This document shows positions 34,625-42,897 of a stretch of 64,000 bases of DNA, piece by piece. How positions within the stretch are numbered: the first letter of the stretch is position 1; each line of letters begins with the position of its first letter. The translations under genes and the position numbers were made by a program. Below the pieces are notes generated by a model. That model made no database searches, was not told where the DNA came from, and worked only from the letters and a program-made list of their open reading frames with translations. Origin of the DNA: an uncultured Sphaerochaeta sp. (GTDB lineage: Bacteria; Spirochaetota; Spirochaetia; Sphaerochaetales; Sphaerochaetaceae); assembly GCF_963667405.1 (NCBI RefSeq), contig NZ_OY763408.1:2875757-2939756 (forward strand), read 5' to 3'.

Positions 34625-36061
34625 ATGAAAAGAACACTACAACGCAGGCTTAGCCTCAGCATGATAACATTGATGATCCTCCTTCCCGTCTTCGGCGGTG
34701 GTTCCATGGAGCAAATCCTTGCCTCACCGGTTTCCACAACGTACACACGGGCAGCGGAGGCAGACCAAATCTCTATCGATGTCGCATCCCTGGAACGACT
34801 CTATCGATATGTGGATTCCATTTACATCGATGAGGTGGACAAGCAGAAGATGTTCAATGACCTTGCTTCTGCCTTGATCGCCAGCCTCGATGATCCCTAC
34901 TCCTTCTATGTACCGCCCACCATGGCAAAGGAGTACCAGGAAGAAACCAGCGGAGTGTACGGGGGTATCGGGACCTACCTGAACAAGCCGGCCCCGGAGA
35001 ACAAGGATCTTTCAGACCCCTCCACGTTCATGATCACCATCGTCTCTCCCTTCCCCGGTTCCCCTGCCCAGCGTGCAGGCCTGATGGCAGGCGACCTGAT
35101 CAGCCACATCGATGGCGAGAAGGTGGATGACCTGACCAGCTATGAAGCCAGCATGAAGCTCAGAGGAGAACCGAACACCCCAGTCACCATCACCGTGTAC
35201 AGAAACGGGACATCCTTCGACCTGTCCCTGGTACGTGAGCGCATCACCACCCCGACGGTTGACAGTGGTGTCATTGATGGAAACATCGGATACATCCAGC
35301 TCTCCGAATTCACCCCCCAGACAGGCAACCAATTGCTCGAACATGTGCAGAAACTGCAGAAAGAGGGCATTGTCGGTCTGGTAATCGATGAACGCAACAA
35401 CAGCGGTGGAGCCGTGGACGGGGCAATGCAATCGGCGAACATTTTCCTTGACGAGGGGAAGACGCTGGTCACCATCCAAGGAAAGAAAGGTACCATGCGC
35501 GACCAACGCTACATCTCGACCGGCAAGGCTGAAGTACCCTCATCGCTGCCGATCGTCATCCTCACCAATGGAGGGTCGGCCTCCTCTGCGGAGATCTTTG
35601 CTGCAGCAATGAAGGACAACGGTCGTGCCACCCTGATTGGAAGCAAGACCTTCGGCAAGGGCATCGTCCAGGATGTTTTCCGCTTTGGGGAAGGGTTTGC
35701 CCAGGTAACAACGGCCCACTACTATACGCCCAACGGGGAGAACATCCACAAGCTGGGTATTGAGCCGGATATCGCAGTTGAGGAGATCCAGCTCTCTGAT
35801 GAACAGATTCCTGCCTACGAGCAGTTGATGACCGACCAAGTCATCAGCACCTATGTGAAGGAGAATCCTGATCCGAGTGAGGAGAACATCCGTCGTTTTG
35901 CCTCCCTGAACAAGGAGAAGGGCATCGATGAGATCATCCTTACCCTGCTGGTGAGAAACGAGTATCTTTCAAAGATGCCGTACGACAAGCGACCCATCGC
36001 CGATCCTTTGTTCGACACCACCCTCAATCGGGCTGTCCAGTTCATCAGGACCGGCCGATGA
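34625..36061 (+). CDS. C-terminal processing peptidase (S41, CtpA-type)
   Basis: Exported serine protease of about 478 residues. N-terminal signal or anchor (residues 5-30, hydrophobic SMITLMILLPVFG), PDZ domain (about 95-190, SPAQRAGLMAGDLISHIDG), then the S41 core with the Ser-Lys dyad: Ser in TNGGSASSAEIFAAA and Lys in GSKTFGKGIVQ. Such proteases trim periplasmic or envelope proteins. ATG 34625 puts the signal peptide at the N-terminus. Its stop overlaps rsmE as ATGA. Confidence 0.92.
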   Translation: MKRTLQRRLSLSMITLMILLPVFGGGSMEQILASPVSTTYTRAAEADQISIDVASLERLYRYVDSIYIDEVDKQKMFNDLASALIASLDDPYSFYVPPTMAKEYQEETSGVYGGIGTYLNKPAPENKDLSDPSTFMITIVSPFPGSPAQRAGLMAGDLISHIDGEKVDDLTSYEASMKLRGEPNTPVTITVYRNGTSFDLSLVRERITTPTVDSGVIDGNIGYIQLSEFTPQTGNQLLEHVQKLQKEGIVGLVIDERNNSGGAVDGAMQSANIFLDEGKTLVTIQGKKGTMRDQRYISTGKAEVPSSLPIVILTNGGSASSAEIFAAAMKDNGRATLIGSKTFGKGIVQDVFRFGEGFAQVTTAHYYTPNGENIHKLGIEPDIAVEEIQLSDEQIPAYEQLMTDQVISTYVKENPDPSEENIRRFASLNKEKGIDEIILTLLVRNEYLSKMPYDKRPIADPLFDTTLNRAVQFIRTGR

Positions 36062-36855
36062 GACAGTACCTGTTGCCCCCCGGCTACCAAGGAGAGAACT
36101 CCTTGGTACTCGAGGGAAAGGAGAGCCAGTATCTGACCAAGGTTCTGCGCCTGAAAATCGGGCAGCAGATTCTTGGCCGTGATGCAAAGGGCAAACGGTA
36201 TGTGCTGAAACTCACCGATATTGCGCGTCACAGCTGCACGCTCTCATGCACAGTTGCAGATGATCAGGATCCGGTACAGTCCACTGACGAGCTTCCCTCC
36301 TTTCAGGGACCCTATCCCAATCTTGTCCTCCTGCAGTGCCTGTGCAAGGGCAAGAAGGAAGAGCAGATAGTCCGCCAAGCAACGGAGATTGGGGTGCATA
36401 CCATCGCCTTGGTCTCCAGCCGGTACTGCGTTACGGATCTATCGGACAAGAAAGAGAGTGCCCTCTCCTCCCGTTTCGACCGGCTTGAGGCCCAAATCAA
36501 GGAAGCAATCCAGCAAAGCGGATCACCCGTTCCGACCCAACTCGAAAGAAGGGTCATCCCGCTTTCAGAACTTCCCTCCTGGTGGAATGGACGCGGACTC
36601 GGGCTGTTCTTTCACCAAAGCAGCCGTCCAAACATGCAGCAAACCCTCGCTTCCCTGGTGCGAACGCTTCCCTCCGAAACCCCCGTTGCCGTACTCATCG
36701 GGCCTGAGGGAGGGTTCAGTGAGGAGGAGTGTGAATTCCTGGAAAACCATGGGTTTACTGCAGTGCTATTGCGAACAAACATCCTCAGAAGCGAGACAGC
36801 TGGTATCTATGCACTTTCCGCACTGCAAGTGCTCATGACGGAATCACTCCAGTAA
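36058..36855 (+). CDS. rsmE: 16S rRNA (uracil1498-N3)-methyltransferase
   Basis: SPOUT-family RNA methyltransferase of 265 residues. N-terminal PUA-like domain (1-75, YLTKVLRLKIGQQI), then the knotted domain with KGKKEEQIVRQATEIGV, IQQSGSPVPTQLER, LIGPEGGFSEEE and LLRTNILRSETAGIYALSAL. The last two blocks form the SAM-binding knot. Translationally coupled to the preceding protease gene. Confidence 0.94.
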   Translation: MRQYLLPPGYQGENSLVLEGKESQYLTKVLRLKIGQQILGRDAKGKRYVLKLTDIARHSCTLSCTVADDQDPVQSTDELPSFQGPYPNLVLLQCLCKGKKEEQIVRQATEIGVHTIALVSSRYCVTDLSDKKESALSSRFDRLEAQIKEAIQQSGSPVPTQLERRVIPLSELPSWWNGRGLGLFFHQSSRPNMQQTLASLVRTLPSETPVAVLIGPEGGFSEEECEFLENHGFTAVLLRTNILRSETAGIYALSALQVLMTESLQ

Positions 36856-36982
36856 ACCGGTACACCTCTTTGTTATAGAGTAGAGGACCCATAATTGACG
36901 CTCGAAACTGCTAACCGGGAATCTTCTGTTGAACTTCTGTGATCGTGCCTACTTCCCAGTAATCTTGATTCAGGAGCTTATT

Positions 36983-38101
36983 ATGTCACTGTTCGTCGTC
37001 TCTTCGGACTGGAGGTTCAAAGAGAAGTTCAAACTGCGTTACAGAGCGTCGTTTCTTACCCTTTTCACCATGACAGAGAAAGCCTTGCATGCCTTGCGTC
37101 TGGAGAATCCGAGTTTGTTGATCGTTGACAGCAAACTTGGGAAATGTACCCAAGACGAGTTTCTCGATCAGCTTATTCACCAACAACCAACCTGTCCAAT
37201 CCTTTTCTGCCTGGACTCTGGAATGGAGCTGCCTGAACGGGCTCGACAGACACTCTCCCTCCATACCATCCAGAGATCATTGCTCGATTGGGAAGCCCTG
37301 TTCAGTCATCTTGATTGCCTGGCAAATGCAGAGACAGCTGAAGAAACCGAAGCCCCATACCATCCGAGTGGATTGATCGGAGAGAGTGATGGCATCAGAA
37401 ACGTGCGCAAGCAACTGATGCAATATGCAAACAACTCCTGTTCCATCCATCTTTTCGGTGAGACGGGTACCGGCAAGGAGCTTGCAGCAAACTATCTGCA
37501 TTCCTTGCAATATCCCCACCGCTCCATGGTCAGCGTCAATTGTTCCCTGCTCTCAGGGGCATTGGGCAACTCCATGTTTTTTGGACATACGAAAGGAGCT
37601 TTCACTGATGGGAAAACAGAACTGAAAGGGTTTGCCTATGAGGCAGACCAGTCAACACTCTTTCTTGATGAGGTGGAAAACCTCTCCCTCCAATTCCAAG
37701 CCGACCTCTTGAGACTTCTTGAGACAGGGCACTACCGACATTATGGGGATACCCATCTGCATACCTCGCATTTCCGCTTGGTAACCGCATCGAATGAGAA
37801 ACTCAAGGATTTGATCAGCAAGCAGTCAATGCGCAAGGATTTCTTCTATAGGATCACCGATGTCTCTCTCACGCTTCCCCCGCTGAGGGAACACAAAGAG
37901 GATATTCCCCTTCTGTGCTCCTACTTCCTCAATCTCCAAGCACCGGGAAAAATCCTCTCTGACAAGAATATGCACCTCTTGGAAAACCACTCTTGGCCGG
38001 GCAACGTGAGAGAGCTGTTCTCCACCTTGAGGCGGGGTCTTCTGCGTTGCCAGGATTCAGAAGTGGTTTCCCTTCTGCCCGAGGATATCTGCCTAGCTTG
38101 A
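36983..38101 (+). CDS. Atypical sigma54-activator-like AAA+ protein
   Basis: About 372 residues. Residues 1-125 look like a degenerate receiver domain (LLIVDSKLG keeps a possible phospho-acceptor Asp, but the acidic pair at the first strand is absent). Residues about 130-370 are the AAA+ domain of NtrC-type activators: Walker A LFGETGTGKE, Walker B STLFLDEVENL, FYRITDVSLTLPPLREHKEDI and HSWPGNVREL. The sigma54-contacting GAFTGA is GAFTDG, and there is no C-terminal DNA-binding helix-turn-helix. AGGAG 7 nt before ATG 36983 sets the start. It may act on another regulator rather than on sigma54; function unknown. The last 9 nt overlap the convergent Feo-associated gene. Confidence 0.75.
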   Translation: MSLFVVSSDWRFKEKFKLRYRASFLTLFTMTEKALHALRLENPSLLIVDSKLGKCTQDEFLDQLIHQQPTCPILFCLDSGMELPERARQTLSLHTIQRSLLDWEALFSHLDCLANAETAEETEAPYHPSGLIGESDGIRNVRKQLMQYANNSCSIHLFGETGTGKELAANYLHSLQYPHRSMVSVNCSLLSGALGNSMFFGHTKGAFTDGKTELKGFAYEADQSTLFLDEVENLSLQFQADLLRLLETGHYRHYGDTHLHTSHFRLVTASNEKLKDLISKQSMRKDFFYRITDVSLTLPPLREHKEDIPLLCSYFLNLQAPGKILSDKNMHLLENHSWPGNVRELFSTLRRGLLRCQDSEVVSLLPEDICLA

Positions 38102-38248
38102 GCAGTGACCTGAACAGTCACTGCAACAGCCGCTGCAGGCAGAGAAGTATGCTTTGCCTGCCTTGATGCGCTGTCTTCTTCTCACACTCTTCACTGCCCT
38201 GTAGACGAGAAAGGCCAAGGCAGATACTCCTATTGCATAGTTGATCAT
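38093..38248 (-). CDS. FeoB-associated Cys-rich membrane protein
   Basis: 51 residues: one transmembrane helix (MINYAIGVSALAFLVYRAV), a basic stretch (KSVRRRQRIKAGK) and a cysteine-rich tail (SACSGCCSDCSGHCSS). This matches the small proteins often encoded after feoB. They are thought to assist ferrous iron uptake, by an unknown mechanism. AGGAGG lies 4 nt before the ATG, and the gene begins 8 nt after the feoB stop. Confidence 0.85.
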   Translation of the reverse strand: MINYAIGVSALAFLVYRAVKSVRRRQRIKAGKAYFSACSGCCSDCSGHCSS

Positions 38249-38256
38249 ACTTCCTC

Positions 38257-40293
38257 CTACCACACCAGCAACCCGAGCAGATTGATCAGAAGGGCAACCA
38301 CGTAGGCTGTTCCCATCTGAATCGCAACGGCTCCAGTTGTTCGCTTCCAGCTTTTCAGCTCCCGTTTCATAGCCCCGACTGCAGCAAAGCAAGGCATGCA
38401 AAGCAGGTTGAAGGCCATATAGGCAAGCGCTGCACCCTTATTGGGAATATCCGTACGGATGCTGCCCAGCGCCTTCTCATCCGAACCTTCCATCAAGATC
38501 GACTCAGCATAGATATCAAAAGCCGCCTCACTGTCGTATATGCCTCCCTCAAAACCCAACGCATCCAGTTCATCTGCTTCCATCGCTGAGAAGTACTGCT
38601 GTAGATACACATCATTCACATCCTCGGAATACAGCTGGGCAAGGGTAACGACAACCATCTCCTTGGCGACCCACCCTGTGGCAATACCCACTGTCGGTCT
38701 CCACGCCCCAAACCCCAGGGGCTTGAAGATCGGGGCAACAGCCTTGCCCACAGAGGCAAGCAGGGAGTCATCCATATCCGAAAGGACGGTACCCTGTTCC
38801 AAGCGGTGTTCTGCAGTAAAGGAAGAGAGGCTGAAATTGGAGAGCGCCCAAATAAGGATGGTGGCGGCAAGAATGACCGTACCTGCTTTCTGCACGAAAC
38901 CCTTCACCTTCTCATACCCATGGATCCAGACCGAGCGCAAGGTGGGAAGCCTGTACTGGGGCAGCTCCATCAGGAAATTGGAGACCTGCCCCTTGTACGC
39001 AATGCGGTTGATCACCAGCGAGACGAGAATGGAGACTGCAAGACTGAGCAGATAGAGGAAGAAGAGCACCACCGTCTTGTTCCCATCCGCAAAGAAGAGT
39101 GATACGAACATGATGAAGATCGGGAGTTTCGCACCACACGGCATAAAGCCGCACAGCAGGGTGGTGATCCTCCTGTCCTTCTCACTGTCCAGGGTTCTGG
39201 TTGCCATGATGGCGGGAACCGAACACCCGAAGCCCATGAGCAAGGGAATGAAGGAGCGACCCGAAAGGCCGAACCGGCGGAAGATCCGGTCCATGACAAA
39301 GGCGACACGAGCCATATAGCCACTGTCCTCAAGAAAGCTCATCAACAGGTAGAGCACCAGGATCAAGGGAAGGAAGCCGATGATCGCCCCCAACCCCTCA
39401 AGCACCCCATCCACCACCAGACTGTATGCCCAGTCGGCTGCCCCCAACGAGAGCAGAAGGGAAGCAGTGAAATCCGTGATGGCGCCCCAGAGGAACTCCA
39501 CCAAGGTTGCAAGGGCAACCCCGGGACTGCTCAGACCGGGGATGAAGAGGAAGTTTTCGCTGAAGGTGGCGGCAAACAACAGATACATGACCAGAGCAAA
39601 GACAGGGAGGGCAAAAAAGCGGTGGGTGAGAATCTTGTCCAGCTTGTCACTGCGATTCTCCTGTACCGCACCCGATTCCCCCTTGCTCCTTACAACCGCC
39701 TGTTCCACAAAACCGGTGATGAAGGAGTACCTGCGATCGGCAAGGGTATCCTCATCCACACTCCCTGAAAGCGAGTAGAGGGGAATCTTCTTGGGCCGTC
39801 TGTTTGTGCTTATGGTATGCCTGACCTCATGCATCAGCTCATCAAGGCCCTTGCCCTTTCTTGCCTCAAGGGGGACGACGGCAACCCCAAGTTCCGCTTC
39901 GAGACGCTTGCAATCTATGCTCTCACCCTTCTCACGCACCTCATCCATCATATTGATGGCAAGAACGGTAGGAATACCGGTTTCGAGAATCTGGAGAGCA
40001 AGATAGAGATTACGCTCAAGACTTGTCCCATCAAGGACATCGATGACACAGGCCGGCCTCTCCTCAACGATGTAGGTACGGGTGATGATCTCCTCAGCGC
40101 TGTAAGGATTGAGCGAATAGGTTCCCGGCAAATCAAGGACGGAAAAAGAGGCATCTTTTGTGTAGATTCCCTCTTTCTTGTCAACGGTCACTCCCGGCCA
40201 GTTCCCGACATGCTGTCGTGATCCGGTAAGAGCGTTGAATACGGTTGTCTTGCCGGAATTGGGATTTCCGGCAAGGGCGATGGTAGTGGACAT
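38257..40293 (-). CDS. feoB: Ferrous iron transport protein B
   Basis: Inner-membrane Fe2+ transporter of 678 residues. The N-terminal G domain has G1 GNPNSGKT, G3 DLPGTYSL and G4 NMMD, then a helical spacer to about residue 215. The membrane part has the two Gate segments with conserved Cys: GFGCSVPAIMATRTLDSEKD and LLCGFMPCGAKLPIF. It is preceded by two feoA genes and its own palindromic operator, and followed by the Cys-rich partner. Confidence 0.96.
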   Translation of the reverse strand: MSTTIALAGNPNSGKTTVFNALTGSRQHVGNWPGVTVDKKEGIYTKDASFSVLDLPGTYSLNPYSAEEIITRTYIVEERPACVIDVLDGTSLERNLYLALQILETGIPTVLAINMMDEVREKGESIDCKRLEAELGVAVVPLEARKGKGLDELMHEVRHTISTNRRPKKIPLYSLSGSVDEDTLADRRYSFITGFVEQAVVRSKGESGAVQENRSDKLDKILTHRFFALPVFALVMYLLFAATFSENFLFIPGLSSPGVALATLVEFLWGAITDFTASLLLSLGAADWAYSLVVDGVLEGLGAIIGFLPLILVLYLLMSFLEDSGYMARVAFVMDRIFRRFGLSGRSFIPLLMGFGCSVPAIMATRTLDSEKDRRITTLLCGFMPCGAKLPIFIMFVSLFFADGNKTVVLFFLYLLSLAVSILVSLVINRIAYKGQVSNFLMELPQYRLPTLRSVWIHGYEKVKGFVQKAGTVILAATILIWALSNFSLSSFTAEHRLEQGTVLSDMDDSLLASVGKAVAPIFKPLGFGAWRPTVGIATGWVAKEMVVVTLAQLYSEDVNDVYLQQYFSAMEADELDALGFEGGIYDSEAAFDIYAESILMEGSDEKALGSIRTDIPNKGAALAYMAFNLLCMPCFAAVGAMKRELKSWKRTTGAVAIQMGTAYVVALLINLLGLLVW

Positions 40294-40310
40294 GGGTTCT
40301 CCTTCATATA

Positions 40311-40326
40311 GTTAGTTATGTCTAAC
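40311..40326. promoter_or_regulatory. Palindromic operator upstream of feoB
   Basis: GTTAG-TTATGT-CTAAC, extended to a 6-bp match on each side (AGTTAG and CTAACT). It has the same half-sites and 6-nt spacer as the site upstream of the first feoA gene, and lies 18-33 nt before the feoB ATG. The half-sites resemble DtxR/IdeR-type boxes (TTAG...CTAA), so an iron-dependent DtxR/MntR-family repressor is likely. A weak TTGAAC -35-like element lies just upstream. Confidence 0.6.
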
Positions 40327-40345
40327 TTTATGTTCAAAAAAAAGA

Positions 40346-40570
40346 TTACAGTTTCTCTACCTCAATAAGTGCAGCGTCATGCCGTCTCAAACTGAGATTA
40401 TACCCACGAAGAGACAGATCCAACGGATCGCCGAGTGGGGCCACTTTGATCAACTGTATCTCCACCTTTGGGGTGATACCCATATCCAGAATGCGCTGCC
40501 GCATCGCTCCCTGGGTGCCGATTGTGAGCACCCTCGCCCTCTCTCCAGGACGCAATTCTCCTAGTGTCAT
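40346..40570 (-). CDS. feoA: FeoA family protein (second copy in operon)
   Basis: 74 residues with an SH3-like fold: LGELRPGERARVLTIG, MRQRILDMGITPKVEIQLI, APLGDPLDLSLRGYNLSLRR. It would bind FeoB and modulate its activity. It lies 29 nt after the other FeoA gene and 52 nt before feoB, with the second operator in between. Confidence 0.92.
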   Translation of the reverse strand: MTLGELRPGERARVLTIGTQGAMRQRILDMGITPKVEIQLIKVAPLGDPLDLSLRGYNLSLRRHDAALIEVEKL

Positions 40571-40599
40571 CGTGATTATCTCCTCGTATTGCTACGTTG

Positions 40600-40812
40600 T
40601 TATGCTACATCAATCCGGTGTGCCAATCCTCGATTGAGGGCAAGACGCACACCTTTGAGCAAGAGGATGAGCCCTTCATTGGTATTTCCCACAATGTGAA
40701 CACTCTGGCCGGTCACAAAACCGAGATCCATCAGATGGCGTTTGAGCTCTTCATCAGCATGCAGACTCACAATCCTTCGTGTTTCACCGACTTGGGCATA
40801 CGGAAGCGGCAT
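40600..40812 (-). CDS. feoA: FeoA family protein (first gene of feo operon)
   Basis: 70 residues: YAQVGETRRIVSLHA, KRHLMDLGFVTGQSVHIVG, NEGLILLLKGVRLALNRGLA. It is more divergent than the copy downstream. Two stand-alone FeoA proteins next to FeoB occur in many anaerobes and may form a heteromeric regulator. GGAGG lies 6 nt before ATG 40812 and a strong promoter is present upstream. Confidence 0.9.
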   Translation of the reverse strand: MPLPYAQVGETRRIVSLHADEELKRHLMDLGFVTGQSVHIVGNTNEGLILLLKGVRLALNRGLAHRIDVA

Positions 40813-40826
40813 AGAAATCCTCCATT

Positions 40827-40842
40827 GTTAGCTATTACTAAC
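40827..40842. promoter_or_regulatory. Palindromic operator upstream of the first feoA
   Basis: GTTAG-CTATTA-CTAAC, the same architecture as the feoB site at 40311-40326. It lies between the -10 box and the feoA start codon (15 nt upstream of the ATG), where a bound repressor would block transcription. Confidence 0.65.
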
Positions 40843-40852
40843 TTATGGGTCA

Positions 40853-40882
40853 TTTATACCGTTCCTCTTTGCCTTATGTCAA
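40853..40882 (-). promoter_or_regulatory. Promoter of the feo operon
   Basis: On the minus strand TTGACA (40882-40877) and TATAAA (40858-40853) are separated by 18 nt. It lies between the diguanylate cyclase stop and the feoA start. Confidence 0.75.
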
Positions 40883-40893
40883 GTGAAATTTTC

Positions 40894-42417
40894 TTACCAA
40901 TCAATCTCACAACGATCACGCCCTGCCATCTTGGCACGATACAGCGCTTTATCGGCACGCTTGAGTGCTTGTTGCTCGTTCTCATCAGCCTCACGGAAGG
41001 TGGAGATGCCTACGGAAATGGTAAGAGAGAAGGAAGCTCCCTCACTGGAAACATCCACAGCCCTTGCAGTCTCCAGCAAGGTGGTGGAGATGCGTTCAAG
41101 GTCCTTCTCTTCTGTTTTGCTGCAGACGACCAGGAACTCATCGCCACCCAGACGGAACAATGAATCGGTACTGCAGACAACATGCTCCAGAGAGCGACAG
41201 AGCTGAACGAGTGTCCTATCGCCGATATCATGCCCATAGGTATCGTTGATATGCTTGAAATAATCGATATCAAAGAGCGCCAGCAATACCGGCTTCTGGT
41301 CACGCTTGAACTGAATGAACATATCCTTGACCAACGACTCCGCGTAACGACGGTTTCCGATGCCGGTAAGGGTATCTTGGTTGGCTTGCAACTGCAAAAC
41401 CTGGGTATCCTTCTTGCTCTTGCGCTTCTCGATGATCATGAGCAGCACGGAATTGAAGATAAAGAGCCCAAGCACCAGGAACATGAACAAGGGAGTGGTT
41501 TGCCGCAGGACTACTGAACTCTGATAGTTGGTCTCATCAATATAGGCGGAGAGATCATCAAGATGAATCCCCATGGCCACAATCCAATTGTAGTCCTTGT
41601 AGAGCTTGGCGTAGGTGAGTTTCTCCGAAATCTCCTTGCTGTCCTTCTTCTGGAAGTAGTACGTGAAGAACAGCTCCCCGTTCTGTTTCACCCCCTCAAG
41701 CTCGGTTTTGTAAGGAGTGTTCCCCCTGATATCGGTCATGTTGGTGGAAAGCAGGGTCCCAACCGTATCACGCAGGTTGGGATGGATCCTTCGGATGGCA
41801 TAGTCATCCCCACCTTCCCAGTTGACCACTTCGTTGACCCAGATATAGGAGTTCTCCGAGTAGGCAGAGCCATAGATCTCTTCGGTGATGAACCCTTTCA
41901 CCTCAGCTTCTATGACCGTTTGGGGAATGCCAAGAAAGAGAGTATACGGAGCAAACGAACGAATCCTGTGGATGGGATAGTCGGCAAGAAGGGTGTCCAC
42001 CACCTCAACCGGGACTTCACCTTCAGCTACCAGGTCATGGGTATCGAGAATCACAGCCCCGCTCTCCTTTTCCCAAAGGATGACCGTCCAAGCTGCATTG
42101 GCTGTATTGGAAAAGTAAGAGGTGGCTCTTCCCAAAAAACCATCACCGGTTGTATAGGCGTTGTCAAGGAGTGAAAGCTTCCGCTCCAGCTCGGCCTCAT
42201 AGCGCTGGTTGGTGATGGTGCGTTGTGTATCAATGCGTTTAATCTGGTTCTGAACCGAATCATACAGGAATTGCCGCTTCAATTGTCCGATGCTCTGGGC
42301 AGTCTGTGTCCGGTATACCGATTCAATCCGAAAAACCGTTGCAAGGCTTAAGGTCAACAGCAATAGGGAGGTGATGAGAATAAGGGTGGTGCTCGTAGTC
42401 CATAACCTATGCTTCAT
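40894..42417 (-). CDS. Membrane diguanylate cyclase with periplasmic sensor
   Basis: About 507 residues. Transmembrane helix (residues 10-30), a periplasmic Cache-like domain (about 35-300, with a dCache-type segment KLYKDYNWIVAMGIHLDDL), a second helix (about 310-335), then a GGDEF domain (about 345-507) with DIDYFKHINDTYGHDIGDR and an intact FRLGGDEF. It should make cyclic di-GMP. The inhibitory RxxD site before GGDEF is absent (CSTD), so product feedback is probably missing. ATG 42417 is chosen over GTG 42423 because AGAGG is well placed. Upstream lies the DnaA-box cluster. Confidence 0.9.
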   Translation of the reverse strand: MKHRLWTTSTTLILITSLLLLTLSLATVFRIESVYRTQTAQSIGQLKRQFLYDSVQNQIKRIDTQRTITNQRYEAELERKLSLLDNAYTTGDGFLGRATSYFSNTANAAWTVILWEKESGAVILDTHDLVAEGEVPVEVVDTLLADYPIHRIRSFAPYTLFLGIPQTVIEAEVKGFITEEIYGSAYSENSYIWVNEVVNWEGGDDYAIRRIHPNLRDTVGTLLSTNMTDIRGNTPYKTELEGVKQNGELFFTYYFQKKDSKEISEKLTYAKLYKDYNWIVAMGIHLDDLSAYIDETNYQSSVVLRQTTPLFMFLVLGLFIFNSVLLMIIEKRKSKKDTQVLQLQANQDTLTGIGNRRYAESLVKDMFIQFKRDQKPVLLALFDIDYFKHINDTYGHDIGDRTLVQLCRSLEHVVCSTDSLFRLGGDEFLVVCSKTEEKDLERISTTLLETARAVDVSSEGASFSLTISVGISTFREADENEQQALKRADKALYRAKMAGRDRCEIDW

Positions 42418-42486
42418 GTACACCTCTTATTGCATAATCATACCACAGGTACAAAGCTTGGGCAATGTGAGAAGTTTGACTGGCGG

Positions 42487-42869
42487 TTATCCACAAGTTA
42501 ACAGTGCAACAATCCGGCGATCGTCCGCAAACAAAATGAAGCTAAGTAGCGTTGCAAGGTAACTTACCAAGCGCGGCAAGTGCGGGCATTGCTTGTGGAT
42601 AACTTGTTGACAACTCGTTTGCAAAGTGTAAATGCAACACTGTCCCAATCCATATGAAAGTGAATGAATCCTATATAAAAATTCAACTGAAGTTGTGAGG
42701 TAGGAATTGCTCTATATCATTTTATTATATGAAGTTGTCATTCCTTGCAGATACGTCCGGATAAGACCTGCAACAGAGGGAAACTTCTCCCATGTTCCCT
42801 ATGCACAAACCTTGTGCACAAGGGGTTGTGGATAACTTGTGGATAACTTTGGGATAGGGTTGTGGACAA
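42487..42869. other. DnaA-box cluster between the GGDEF gene and murA
   Basis: The 480-nt gap (42418-42897) has no gene. It contains four perfect DnaA boxes: TTATCCACA at 42487, and TGTGGATAA at 42594, 42827 and 42838. Near-matches are TGTGGACAA at 42861 and TTGTGCACA at 42812. Between the left pair and the right group lies an AT-rich stretch (about 42655-42735). This is origin-like architecture, yet it is 15 kb from dnaA. It may be an origin component, a DnaA-titrating site or a DnaA-controlled promoter of the GGDEF gene. Confidence 0.7.
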
Positions 42870-42897
42870 CCGTGTGAACTCTTGGAAAAACAGGGAA

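Noticed and set aside
36856..36982. A possible -24/-12 sigma54 promoter before the AAA+ regulator
   Set aside because: No TGGCAC-N5-TTGC pattern found on either strand.
40766..40781. A second parS-like sequence (GTGTTTCACCGACTTG)
   Set aside because: Only the left half matches; it is coding sequence of feoA.
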